From NCBI GenBank assembly GCA_046498185.1, contig JAWOBE010000213.1, forward strand, positions 1 to 61,842: a stretch of 61,842 bases of DNA, in the 5' to 3' direction. The notes beneath the pieces are model-generated. The model worked only from the letters and a program-made list of their open reading frames with translations. It was not told the DNA's origin and did no database searches. This DNA comes from CAYXDR01 sp046498185. GTDB lineage: Bacteria; Desulfobacterota; DSM-4660; Desulfatiglandales; Desulfatiglandaceae. The number at the start of each line of letters is the position of its first letter. Position 1 is the stretch's first letter. This document shows, one piece after another, positions 7,399 through 15,001 of the stretch. Both the position numbers and the translations under genes were made by a program.

Positions 7399-9282
7399 TC
7401 ATTTACTGGTTTTTTTTCTGAAAATCGCAAACAACATAGCGATGAAAAGTACAAAAAGCAAAGCGGTGATAAAGGAAACCGCCGGCTGAGGGTTCAGGGG
7501 AAGGGTTTCCTGGTGTCTGCTTAACAAAAATACGTTTTCCCCTGGAAGTGCCGGATCAATGGCTTCGGTTCTGCCTGTGGCGACAGCGATCTTTTCTTTT
7601 AGAGCCTTTGGGATAGACTGTTTTCGAGTGCTTATGCCGCTTACCGGATCGCCTTCCCCTATGGATGGTTCCGGTCCCCGGGGTCCGGCAATGACCACCT
7701 GAGTGTAAACGGTGTCAACCGGTTCTTCAAGCCCCGGATAAATAGGGGGGGTTATTCTGCCCTCCCGGATAAAGGGATAACGAAAGTGACGGCCCTGATG
7801 CCGCCAGAAAGTCATGGGCTGCATCTCCAGGTCAGGATCTTCCATGATTTGCGCCACATGAAAATCGCCGGGCATCGTCATAATCAAAACAGCATCTAAG
7901 TGTCCGTTTTTGAGCTCCTCGATCTGCTTTTCAAGAGGTCCATACACCTGTGACACCCTATCCGAGCGCCCATATGCATCAAGAAGTATGCTTGATATGG
8001 TCGCAGAGCTGCTTTTTTCCCACCCGGCCCCCAACCGGTCGACCCCGGCAAAAGGTCCCTTTGCCAAACCATTATTGTCACCACTCTGGTTTTTTTTCCG
8101 AATCAGATGCACAAAACGGTTGCCCACCGGAGCGATCGCTTCGACCTGTTCCAACCTTTCAGGAAACTGTTCCGGACGAATTTTAAAAAAATGTTCGGCG
8201 CCCAGCACTGCAGCAAAAGTGTCACCATCTATAAGTTCTTGTACAGGATCTTCGAAGGTTTCGATCTTTAGCTCCCGCTTGGGAAACGCGGCACGGAGTG
8301 CTCCTGCAGCCACAGCCATAAGCTCTGTCTGGTGGTCGGCAGACGATGTAGCAACCATCAATTCCCGCTGCCGGGGAAGGGGGTCTGGCAAAGTAATCAG
8401 TCCTTCTTTTTTCAAATACCACTCCGCCACTACACGCTCATCTGCACCCGTTATAATTGCCGAGTGATTCAGCAATCTCATGGTCTCCAAATCCAAAATG
8501 CCTGCAAGCTTCTGCAGGGCATCACCAAGCTCCGGATACCGCTGCAGAATATCTTCGCGCACCACTGGCGCCGGTTCATATACCGAAAAAAAACGAAGAT
8601 CATCCTCAAGCACCACCAGCCCATACTCAAGTATCTGGGGATCGGTTTTTTGTCCCACTGCCACATGAATTTTTTCCCTGATCAGATCCTGATACAATTT
8701 CTGTTTCGTATTTTTTCTAACCACTTCCGGTTCGGGGCTGATCCCGTAACGGCGAAGAAGAGAATTGAATCCATCCACAGGTCTGATGAAAAATTCCGGA
8801 TCGGCTCCCAACGCAAAGTCTCCCTGTAATCTTACAAGATCACTGATGCTCTCGATTCCAAGAAAAACCGCCTGTTTATTGGTCATCACCAATGAGTAGG
8901 CATTGTCAAATCCAAAGCGTTCCTGCCAGTCCAAGCCGAAGGACTTGTAAAGCTCCTGAACCCGTTCATATAATTCATCGCTTTCATCGGATGGAACGAT
9001 TCCCATTATGAGCGCGGCTGTGCCGGTATACTCCGGATATACATGAATCTCTCCACGATTGAGAGCTTCCTGAAGATCAAAGGTATTTCCATAAACAATG
9101 GAAGGATCCACCGGCACAGCCGCTTCCATAGCCATCAATTGTATCATGTGGGCCAGAATTTGGTTTTCGGAGAAGTTTTTCGACCCTACCCGGATTGGTT
9201 CGCTTTTTTGGCAGGAAAACAAAAACAGACTCATTATCAGACTCAGAAGCAATATAATCGATAACAAAGGGTTTCGTTTCAT
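7399..9282 (-). CDS. Membrane-anchored double solute-binding lipoprotein (OpuAC-like plus TAXI-like)
   Basis: A 627-residue protein with an N-terminal lipoprotein signal (hydrophobic residues 6-22, lipobox ending at Cys24). Residues about 30-300 form an OpuAC/OsmF-type glycine-betaine or choline binding domain (RVGSKNFSENQILAHM, YPEYTGTAALIMG). Residues about 305-595 look like a second periplasmic binding domain of the TAXI/TRAP type (ATSSADHQTELMAVAAGALR, LDAVLIMTMPGDFH). A single hydrophobic helix (about 600-620) followed by FRKKTSK ends the protein, so it would be tethered at both ends. The start overlaps the BCCT stop as ATGA, showing translational coupling. BCCT carriers normally need no binding protein, so this could be an osmolyte sensor, a capture protein for the carrier, or the receptor of a transporter encoded elsewhere. 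Confidence 0.85.
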   Translation of the reverse strand: MKRNPLLSIILLLSLIMSLFLFSCQKSEPIRVGSKNFSENQILAHMIQLMAMEAAVPVDPSIVYGNTFDLQEALNRGEIHVYPEYTGTAALIMGIVPSDESDELYERVQELYKSFGLDWQERFGFDNAYSLVMTNKQAVFLGIESISDLVRLQGDFALGADPEFFIRPVDGFNSLLRRYGISPEPEVVRKNTKQKLYQDLIREKIHVAVGQKTDPQILEYGLVVLEDDLRFFSVYEPAPVVREDILQRYPELGDALQKLAGILDLETMRLLNHSAIITGADERVVAEWYLKKEGLITLPDPLPRQRELMVATSSADHQTELMAVAAGALRAAFPKRELKIETFEDPVQELIDGDTFAAVLGAEHFFKIRPEQFPERLEQVEAIAPVGNRFVHLIRKKNQSGDNNGLAKGPFAGVDRLGAGWEKSSSATISSILLDAYGRSDRVSQVYGPLEKQIEELKNGHLDAVLIMTMPGDFHVAQIMEDPDLEMQPMTFWRHQGRHFRYPFIREGRITPPIYPGLEEPVDTVYTQVVIAGPRGPEPSIGEGDPVSGISTRKQSIPKALKEKIAVATGRTEAIDPALPGENVFLLSRHQETLPLNPQPAVSFITALLFVLFIAMLFAIFRKKTSK

Positions 9283-10904
9283 GACAACTCCTTTTTTTCA
9301 CCATCGCCCGATCCGGCATGAAGTGTCTCAGAGACCAAAGCCTCTACTTTGGATTCTTCGGCTTTTTTTTCGGAAAGATGTTCCCGGAAAAGGGCGCGCA
9401 GCAGCAGAAAAACATGCGCGATCATAATAAGGGTAAAAGGGATCGCCCCTGATATGGCAATCGCCCGGAAGAGATCAACACCACCGCCTGCAAAAAGGCC
9501 GGCGCCAGTAATAAGGGAAACGATTACACCCCAGAACAGCTTTCGGAATACACTGGGGTTTAGATTGCCCTCGCTGGTCATCATCCCCAGCACAAAGGTA
9601 CCGCTATCAGCACTTGTCACCAGGAATATGAACACCAGGAAAACTACGGTGGAAGACAGAATATCGGAAATCGGAAAATATGCAAAAAGGGCGAACAGCG
9701 CCTTGGATGGGTTCTCCACAACAATGGAGCCGAGATTTACCTGCCCGAAAAGTTCCAGATACATGCTGGCTCCGCCAAGCACCGAAAACCATAAAATGGA
9801 AAAAAGGGCCGGCATTAACATCACCATCACAACAAACTGCCGAATCGTTCTGCCGCGGCTGATTCGGGCAATAAACACACCCACAAAAGGCGCCCAGGCA
9901 ATCCACCAGATCATCCAGGTAAGGGTCCAGGACCTGATCCACTCCGACTCGGCGCTGAAAGGATACAGCTTTAGAGATAGTGCAGGAAGATTGCTCAGGT
10001 AATCACCGAGGCCGGTGACAAAAGTTGACAGAATGAAGCGGGTGGGCCCGACAAACAGAACAAATAGCATAACAAGCACCACAATAGACATGTTCAGATT
10101 CGAAAGAAACCGGATCCCTTTATCGAGTCCTGTAGATGCAGAAACAAGATAGCATATCGTAAGAATGGTCAGGATGTTTATCATGATAAAAGTGGACTGA
10201 GGACTCGTTCCGAACACTTCGGCCATTCCGGCATTGATTTGTTTGACACCGAGCCCCAAAGCTCCGGATATCCCGAACACCACGGCAAGCACAGCAATAA
10301 TGTTGGCAATTCGCGCAACCACGACTCCACCTCTCCCCTTGAATGTTGCCTGAAAGGGGGAGCCTGCCAGCATGGGATAACCGTGCCTGAACCCGAAAAA
10401 TCCCATTATGAGGGCAAAAAGGCCATAGATGCACCAGACATGCAACCCCCAATGAAAATGGGTCATTACAAAGGCCCATCGCGCGGCCTCAGGTGTCATG
10501 GCAGACATTCCAGGAGGTGGAATCATATAATGGCTCAACGGTTCAGCAACACCCCAGAACAGCAATCCAGCTCCCATCCCGGCAGCAAAGAGCATGCTCA
10601 GCCATGAAATCAGGCCGAACTCGGGTTCATCCTCCTGTTTTCCCAGCTTCAGGTTTCCATAATCACTCAAAGCAAGCAGCAGACTGAATACAATAAAAAA
10701 TGTGACCGAAAGCATGAATAACCAGTCAAAGGCGTCAAGGATATAAGTGGTAGCGTTGATAAAGGAGCCGGCCAATCTATCTGGGTTGGTAATCCCGTAT
10801 GCGACAATCATGACACAAATGACAAGGGAAATGAAAAATACCGAATTTTTGGGGTCCAAAACCGCTTTTTTATTTGAGGATGATTCCGGACTAGAATTTG
10901 TCAT
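9279..10904 (-). CDS. BCCT-family betaine/choline/carnitine transporter
   Basis: The product is 541 residues when started at ATG 10904, which has AAAGGAG seven bases upstream; a GTG at 10922 opens the frame earlier but has no such site. About twelve hydrophobic segments are visible. The BCCT hallmarks are present: the glycine-rich MGAGLLFWGVAEP of helix 3 and the tryptophan-rich helix WMIWWIAWAPFVGVFIARIS with the downstream GRTIRQFV. BCCT carriers import quaternary ammonium osmolytes driven by sodium or proton gradients and are gated by osmotic stress. The Gly-x-Gly in helix 3 is the type associated with sodium-coupled betaine carriers. It is the first gene of the three-gene operon with the double binding protein and wrbA. 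Substrate preference cannot be decided from sequence alone. Confidence 0.95.
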   Translation of the reverse strand: MTNSSPESSSNKKAVLDPKNSVFFISLVICVMIVAYGITNPDRLAGSFINATTYILDAFDWLFMLSVTFFIVFSLLLALSDYGNLKLGKQEDEPEFGLISWLSMLFAAGMGAGLLFWGVAEPLSHYMIPPPGMSAMTPEAARWAFVMTHFHWGLHVWCIYGLFALIMGFFGFRHGYPMLAGSPFQATFKGRGGVVVARIANIIAVLAVVFGISGALGLGVKQINAGMAEVFGTSPQSTFIMINILTILTICYLVSASTGLDKGIRFLSNLNMSIVVLVMLFVLFVGPTRFILSTFVTGLGDYLSNLPALSLKLYPFSAESEWIRSWTLTWMIWWIAWAPFVGVFIARISRGRTIRQFVVMVMLMPALFSILWFSVLGGASMYLELFGQVNLGSIVVENPSKALFALFAYFPISDILSSTVVFLVFIFLVTSADSGTFVLGMMTSEGNLNPSVFRKLFWGVIVSLITGAGLFAGGGVDLFRAIAISGAIPFTLIMIAHVFLLLRALFREHLSEKKAEESKVEALVSETLHAGSGDGEKKELS

Positions 10905-10941
10905 CTTCAACTCCTTTTGCACTTGATGTTCAGATTTTTTC

Positions 10942-11140
10942 CGTCATTCCGGCGAAGCCCGGAATGAGGACTTTTACAGGGTATCGTGTCCGAAAAACTT
11001 GAAAATCGACTTTTAGATTCATCCGAAAAATTGAATGTCAATGCATTTCTCAGGCTTTTATGGATGTCTTTTTGGAAATTTATACAATCATATCCAATTT
11101 TTTCACAAAGTCGCAAGAAAAAAAACCGAACCGGTTTTAC
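10942..11140 (+). repeat. Dispersed ~200-bp repeat, copy A
   Basis: This stretch closely matches 32003-32199 in the same orientation, with scattered substitutions and short indels, from a CGTCATTCCGGCG start to an AACCGGTTTTAC end. It lies directly upstream of the BCCT operon. The open frames that cross it are not believable genes. Confidence 0.85.
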
Positions 11141-11312
11141 TCTTTGCGAAAATTTCAATTGAGCGGAACTTATTTGAGTGTAACCTGTCTGCGTGAAATC
11201 CGATTTTTCTGTATGTGCGAATTCATTCCCACTTAAAATCCGGCGCAAAGAGGGGTGCATACTCATTGTCTGTGCCCCTTGATGCAACGCAGAATACGAA
11301 CCAAAATCCGGC

Positions 11313-11349
11313 GCAATCTTGGGGGCATTATTTCCTGCCACGTCCCTTA
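11313..11349 (+). repeat. Half copy of the GGGACGTGGCAAG inverted-repeat element
   Basis: This matches, with one mismatch in its core, the right arm of the palindromic element at 12083-12174, without a matching left arm. Confidence 0.7.
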
Positions 11350-11389
11350 ACCCCGATTTCGACCAAATATTCTTGTTTTTGTCGGGAAA

Positions 11390-11555
11390 ATACTTGCTAA
11401 TCACTAGAGGAAAAATAAACGAAACTGGTGCTTGGGATTCCATTAAACCTGTGGGTGAGCTTGATCTATTATTTTTGCTATTCAAACGAGCCTGTGAAAA
11501 TCCTCAACTGCTTCAAAATCCAGCACCAAAAAGACCTCAGCAGGGTTATATTTGA
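11390..11555 (+). pseudogene. Possible 3' remnant of an unidentified gene
   Basis: The frame ending with TGA at 11553-11555 has a coding-like composition (WDSIKPVGELDLLF, RACENPQLLQN) and runs straight into a textbook terminator, as the end of a real gene would. Its upstream part merges with the repeat at 11313-11349, so the 5' end appears lost. I do not recognise the family, and the remnant is too short to name. Confidence 0.3.
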
Positions 11556-11582
11556 CCGCCAGGTCAAATATAACCCTTTTTT
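11542..11582 (+). terminator. Rho-independent terminator
   Basis: A perfect 15-bp stem (11543-11557 with 11562-11576), a GCCA loop and a run of six T (11577-11582). The stop codon of the upstream remnant lies inside the left arm. From 11583 to the DUF3309 gene at 11913 I see only AT-rich sequence with no convincing ORF. Confidence 0.85.
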
Positions 11583-11912
11583 GGCAATTCATGACCGCTT
11601 CAATCAATACTTTTTGAACTGATTATGATTAAAATTCAGGCCGATAAGTGACATATCGCAGAGTGTTGGTGAACTGGCACATAAATTGAATATATAAATT
11701 TTAGAATAATCAGCAAACAATCACAAAGGCCGGCATTCTTCTTAGTAACTTGGTTTTAAGTTTTAAATTGAAGGTTAACTTTTGCCTTTGGCCAAATAAC
11801 CTTTTACAGGTTTTATAATTTTAGGGTTTTTGGGTCTATGTTAAACCGAGTGAGGCTGTTACGGTAATTCATATAGCATACCATAATTATAAATTTAAGG
11901 AGAAAACAAACA

Positions 11913-12071
11913 ATGTCACTTGGAACTATCTTAATCGTAATTTTGATACTGGCACTCGTGGGAATAATTCCTATCTGGCCGCATAGCCGGGCCTGGGGAT
12001 ATGGACCCAGCGGCGTAGTTGGGGTGTTGGTGATTATCATTTTGATCCTGTTTTTAACCGGAAGATTATAG
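11913..12071 (+). CDS. DUF3309 small membrane protein
   Basis: A 52-residue protein, too short for most gene finders, preceded by AAGGAGA (11897-11903) with good spacing. It has two hydrophobic helices (about 3-20 and 36-48) joined by the loop PIWPHSRAWGYGPSG, which is the conserved DUF3309 signature. The family consists of tiny inner-membrane proteins of unknown function, frequent in proteobacteria and often near stress genes. A second, divergent DUF3309 copy lies at 12244-12393, with a palindromic repeat between the two. It could be a membrane-stress peptide; no biochemical role can be given. Confidence 0.88.
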   Translation: MSLGTILIVILILALVGIIPIWPHSRAWGYGPSGVVGVLVIIILILFLTGRL

Positions 12072-12082
12072 TCAACTGTTTT

Positions 12083-12174
12083 AGGGACGTGGCAAGAAAT
12101 AATGCCCCCATCTTGCTTGTCTTTTGGCCCGTATTCGGCACAATCTTGGGGGCATTATTTCTTGCCACGTCCCT
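12083..12174. repeat. Perfect 28-bp inverted repeat with 36-base loop
   Basis: Arms 12083-12110 and 12147-12174 are perfect reverse complements. A half copy is at 11313-11349. The element lies between the two DUF3309 genes and could act as a hairpin in their transcript; it has the structure of a REP/MITE-like unit. Confidence 0.9.
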
Positions 12175-12243
12175 TACTCAACCCAAAATCAACCAGGAGG
12201 AACAACATTAAATCAGACAAAAAGACCAAATAAAGAAGAAGAT

Positions 12244-12393
12244 ATGAAGAACGTCACAGGAATTGTCTTGATAGTCATATTGGCCATGCTGTTTGTCGGT
12301 GTCCTGCCCACATGGTCCCACAGTTCGAGCTGGGGGCCAGTTCCCAGCGGCGGAATCGGCTTGGCCATTCTGATCGTGCTCAAACGGGTGTAA
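12244..12393 (+). CDS. DUF3309-like small membrane protein, shortened C-terminus
   Basis: A 49-residue protein with an N-terminal hydrophobic helix (residues 5-21), the DUF3309-type loop PTWSHSSSWGPVPSGG and a shorter second helix that ends in LKRV rather than the usual Gly-Arg tail. The gene 11913-12071 is its paralogue. A GAAGAAG stretch just before the ATG is a weak ribosome site. The shortened second helix might mean the copy is decaying or that it no longer spans the membrane twice. Function unknown. Confidence 0.75.
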   Translation: MKNVTGIVLIVILAMLFVGVLPTWSHSSSWGPVPSGGIGLAILIVLKRV

Positions 12394-12478
12394 GAAGTTT
12401 ATCCCTATCCGGAACAAGGACCAGAGAAATGAAGAATGCTGTGGGGAAAAGAGTCCGTCAGCGATAGTAAGGAGTAAT

Positions 12479-12517
12479 ATGTTAAAGAAACAAGCGAAAA
12501 GTCAGTGGCTATGTTAA
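12479..12517 (+). CDS. Possible 12-residue leader peptide before the PAS kinase
   Basis: ATG at 12479 has a strong AAGGAG (12469-12474) and encodes MLKKQAKSQWLC followed by TAA at 12515-12517. The kinase candidate start ATG 12511 overlaps this stop region, while the kinase itself has no good ribosome site of its own further upstream. This arrangement suggests translational coupling. It could also be chance. Confidence 0.35.
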   Translation: MLKKQAKSQWLC

Positions 12518-13902
12518 GGACAATGACTGATAAAAAGACATCTTCAAACCTGGCGATCAAATTACGTCGACAGGCTGAGGAAAGAGCCGACAAGATAACT
12601 GAAAACCTGGAAGTACTGTCGCCTGCAGAAATACGACAGATACTTCACGAACTGCGAGTGCATCAGATTGAACTGGAGATACAGAACGAGGAACTGCGTG
12701 CGGCGCAGGCGGAAATGGACGCATTGCGGGCACGGTATTTCGACCTATACAACCTGGCGCCGGTTGGCTATTGCACTCTTAACGAACAAATGCTTATCCT
12801 GGAAGGCAACCTCACCTTTGCAACCCTGCTTGGCACGGACAGGGGCACTCTGGTCGGGCAGCCGATCACCCGATTCATCCACAAAGCGGACCAGGATATC
12901 TACTACCTGCACAGCAAAGACCTCCTTGAGACCGGTTCGGCAAGCACAGGGAAAGCCGATAAATTGTGGACATGTGAACTGCGTATGGTGAAAATGGACG
13001 GAGCACCATTCTGGGTCCGGCTGGAAGCAGTCGCTGCGATAGACGCTGATGGCGCACCTGTGAGCCGTGTTCTGATTAGCGACATTACCGATAAAAAGCG
13101 GGTAGAGTCGGAAACGGCCGAACTCGAGGCCCGGAACCGACAGCTCCAGAAGGCGGAAAGCCTTGGCCGCATGGCCGGCGCCATTGCCCACCATTTCAAC
13201 AATAAGCTCCAGGTTGTGACAGGAAACCTCGAGTTGGCGATCATGAACCTCTCTCCGGGATCAGATGCGGTTCATAACCTCACTGATGCCATTAAGGCTT
13301 CCAACAAAGCGACTGAAGTGAGCAGTCTGATGTTGACCTACCTGGGACAAAGTTCCGGAAAGCACAAACCAATAGCTCTTTCCGAAGCCTGCCGGCGAAG
13401 CCTGATTCTGCTTCAGGCCGCAGCCCCTAACAAAACTGTGCTTAGAACCGATTTTCCATCTGCAGGTCCTGTCGTTTTTGCGAACGAAGACCAGATCATG
13501 CAGGTGCTGACCAACCTGGCCACCAATGCCTGGGAATCCGGGGATAATAACAGAATAGACATCGGCCTGACCATCAAAACAGTTTCTCAGTTGAAAATGC
13601 TTGCCCTAAAGCGGTTCCCCATCAACTGGCAGCCTCGCGATCCTGCCTACGCCTGCCTGAAAGTTTCGGATAGGGGCTGCGGAATCCCTGAAAAAGATTT
13701 CGAGAAGATCTTTGATCCGTTTTTCTCCACCAAGTTCACCGGTCGTGGTCTGGGCCTGTCCGTGGTTCTTGGGATTGTACGGGCACACCAAGGGGCAGTC
13801 ACGGTGGAAAGTAAGCTGAATCACGGGAGTATCTTTCGGGTCTTTTTCCCGGTGTCCGCTGAAGAAGTCTCCCGGCAGCCGGACAAATTTTTTGAACAAT
13901 GA
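12511..13902 (+). CDS. PAS-domain sensor histidine kinase
   Basis: About 463 residues from ATG 12511; ATG 12523 and GTG 12505 are alternatives. It starts with a coil containing LHELRVHQIELEIQNEELR, shared with the proteins at 1622-2998 and 18088-19707. A PAS domain follows (about 75-195, motif LAPVGYCTL), then a dimerisation helix with an intact phospho-acceptor in MAGAIAHHFNNKLQ. The HATPase domain has N-box (LTNLATNAWES), G1 (DRGCGIPE), F-box (IFDPFFSTKF) and G2 (GRGLGLSVV). It is soluble and of the NtrB-like HisKA type. No response regulator is adjacent, so it is an orphan kinase; the PAS-sigma54 activator downstream lacks a receiver and is not an obvious phospho-target. Confidence 0.93.
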   Translation: MLRTMTDKKTSSNLAIKLRRQAEERADKITENLEVLSPAEIRQILHELRVHQIELEIQNEELRAAQAEMDALRARYFDLYNLAPVGYCTLNEQMLILEGNLTFATLLGTDRGTLVGQPITRFIHKADQDIYYLHSKDLLETGSASTGKADKLWTCELRMVKMDGAPFWVRLEAVAAIDADGAPVSRVLISDITDKKRVESETAELEARNRQLQKAESLGRMAGAIAHHFNNKLQVVTGNLELAIMNLSPGSDAVHNLTDAIKASNKATEVSSLMLTYLGQSSGKHKPIALSEACRRSLILLQAAAPNKTVLRTDFPSAGPVVFANEDQIMQVLTNLATNAWESGDNNRIDIGLTIKTVSQLKMLALKRFPINWQPRDPAYACLKVSDRGCGIPEKDFEKIFDPFFSTKFTGRGLGLSVVLGIVRAHQGAVTVESKLNHGSIFRVFFPVSAEEVSRQPDKFFEQ

Positions 13903-14250
13903 CGTTTTTCATGACTACTTTATCTCGTTAATTCGCACCCACGCTGTGCGTGGGAACTATAAAAATGGGCACCCGCCAATCATCCAAAAAAAAAATCAAC
14001 TTTACAATCCCCATACAAATTTGGTATTTTCTTTTTAAGCATATGAGTAAAAAAATCAGCTCAACCTAATTTCTTTCGGTATGCCGTTACTGACTAAAAA
14101 TTAGGTTTTTGGCATGAGTTACCTGTCCTCTTGATTTGTCCTTAGAATTTAAATAGTGCTTGAACGAATAGTCCATAATTCCCTCCCCCAGGCCCTCCCA
14201 CTGTGAGGAAAGTTTTCGTTCAAGCACTGCTAAATAAAAAGGTACAAGAA
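13903..14250. other. Intergenic stretch with two hairpins, no gene
   Basis: A CCCACGC/GCGTGGG hairpin at 13938-13954 follows the kinase stop and may end its transcript. A second inverted repeat at 14155-14228 (14-bp arms, 46-base loop) lies just upstream of the small ORF at 14251. Its TGC-TTGAACGAA arm resembles the arms of the 20138-20263 element. Between them the sequence is AT-rich and holds no convincing ORF. Confidence 0.7.
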
Positions 14251-14454
14251 ATGGAAAAAGAATTAATTGATTTAAAGATAGATAAAAGAATGTTTTCGGT
14301 TGTCTCATTATCCGATCAGTCTGATGATAAAGATTATTGGCTTGCGAAAACCCCGGTAGATAGACTCAGGCATATAGAAATTCTAAGAAGGATTAATTAT
14401 GGAATTAGTGCTACCTCAAGACTTCAAAGAATTCTTGAATATGTTGAAAACTAA
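14251..14454 (+). CDS. Small protein preceding a nucleotidyltransferase, antitoxin-like
   Basis: A 67-residue acidic/basic protein started at ATG 14251, with AAAAGG at 14237-14242. It contains DKDYWLAKTPVDRLRHIEILRR, followed by a segment rich in Arg and Tyr (INYGISATSRLQR). This layout is common for small proteins encoded immediately before MNT-type nucleotidyltransferases. Its last 56 bases overlap the start of the next gene, so the two are translationally coupled. By position it would be the partner of that enzyme in a two-gene module like AbiE/MNT systems. Whether it is an antitoxin is inference. No DNA-binding fold is obvious. Confidence 0.65.
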   Translation: MEKELIDLKIDKRMFSVVSLSDQSDDKDYWLAKTPVDRLRHIEILRRINYGISATSRLQRILEYVEN

Positions 14455-14845
14455 AAATATCGATTATTTATTGATTGGAGGATATGCTGTTGGTTATCAT
14501 GGATATCCTCGAGCGACAAACGATATGGATATTTGGATTGCAATCGATCCCAAAACCGCAGAGAAAATGGTCCAGGCTTTGAAGGAATTTGGTTTTGACA
14601 CGCCCGAGTTGACAACAGAACTTTTCCTAAAAAAGAATAATATTGTGCGAATGGGAATTGCTCCTATGCGCATCGGAATTTTAAATTCTATTTCAGGTGT
14701 TGATTTTAATGAGTGCTTCCAACAAAGAGTCATTGATGAAATTGACGGTACTGAAGTAAACATAATAAACTTGAAGCAGTTAAAGATCAATAAACAGTCA
14801 AGTGGAAGGCATAAGGATCTTGACGACGTTGAGAATTTGCCCTGA
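14399..14845 (+). CDS. Nucleotidyltransferase of the AbiEii/DUF6036-like type
   Basis: A 148-residue protein with the nucleotidyltransferase signature GGYAVGYHGYPRATNDMDIWI: a Gly-Gly turn followed by an Asp-x-Asp pair (in NDMDIW), as in polymerase-beta-like MNT folds. The end GRHKDLDDVENLP is typical of this small family, where it completes the active site. It should transfer a nucleotide to a protein or RNA target. Together with the overlapping upstream gene it forms a probable toxin-antitoxin or abortive-infection-like pair. The target is unknown. The pair is AT-richer than the signalling genes on both sides, which suggests acquisition. Confidence 0.8.
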   Translation: MELVLPQDFKEFLNMLKTKNIDYLLIGGYAVGYHGYPRATNDMDIWIAIDPKTAEKMVQALKEFGFDTPELTTELFLKKNNIVRMGIAPMRIGILNSISGVDFNECFQQRVIDEIDGTEVNIINLKQLKINKQSSGRHKDLDDVENLP

Positions 14846-15001
14846 GAACACCTTAATGAAGCCGACTCGGCGTGGCCGTGCCTAAACCGGCAAGTAAATA
14901 TGGTTTCTGCGTGCATGTGTCAGATTTAGTCCCGGGCAGGTTGAAACGCCTTTAAGAACAATGAACACTGACACCTCACTTGAGAGGATAAGACAGGCAC
15001 C

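Noticed and set aside
10907..11485. 192-residue open frame on the minus strand upstream of the BCCT gene
   Set aside because: It runs through the dispersed repeat at 10942-11140 and the half copy at 11313-11349, has no ribosome site, and its amino-acid composition is random.
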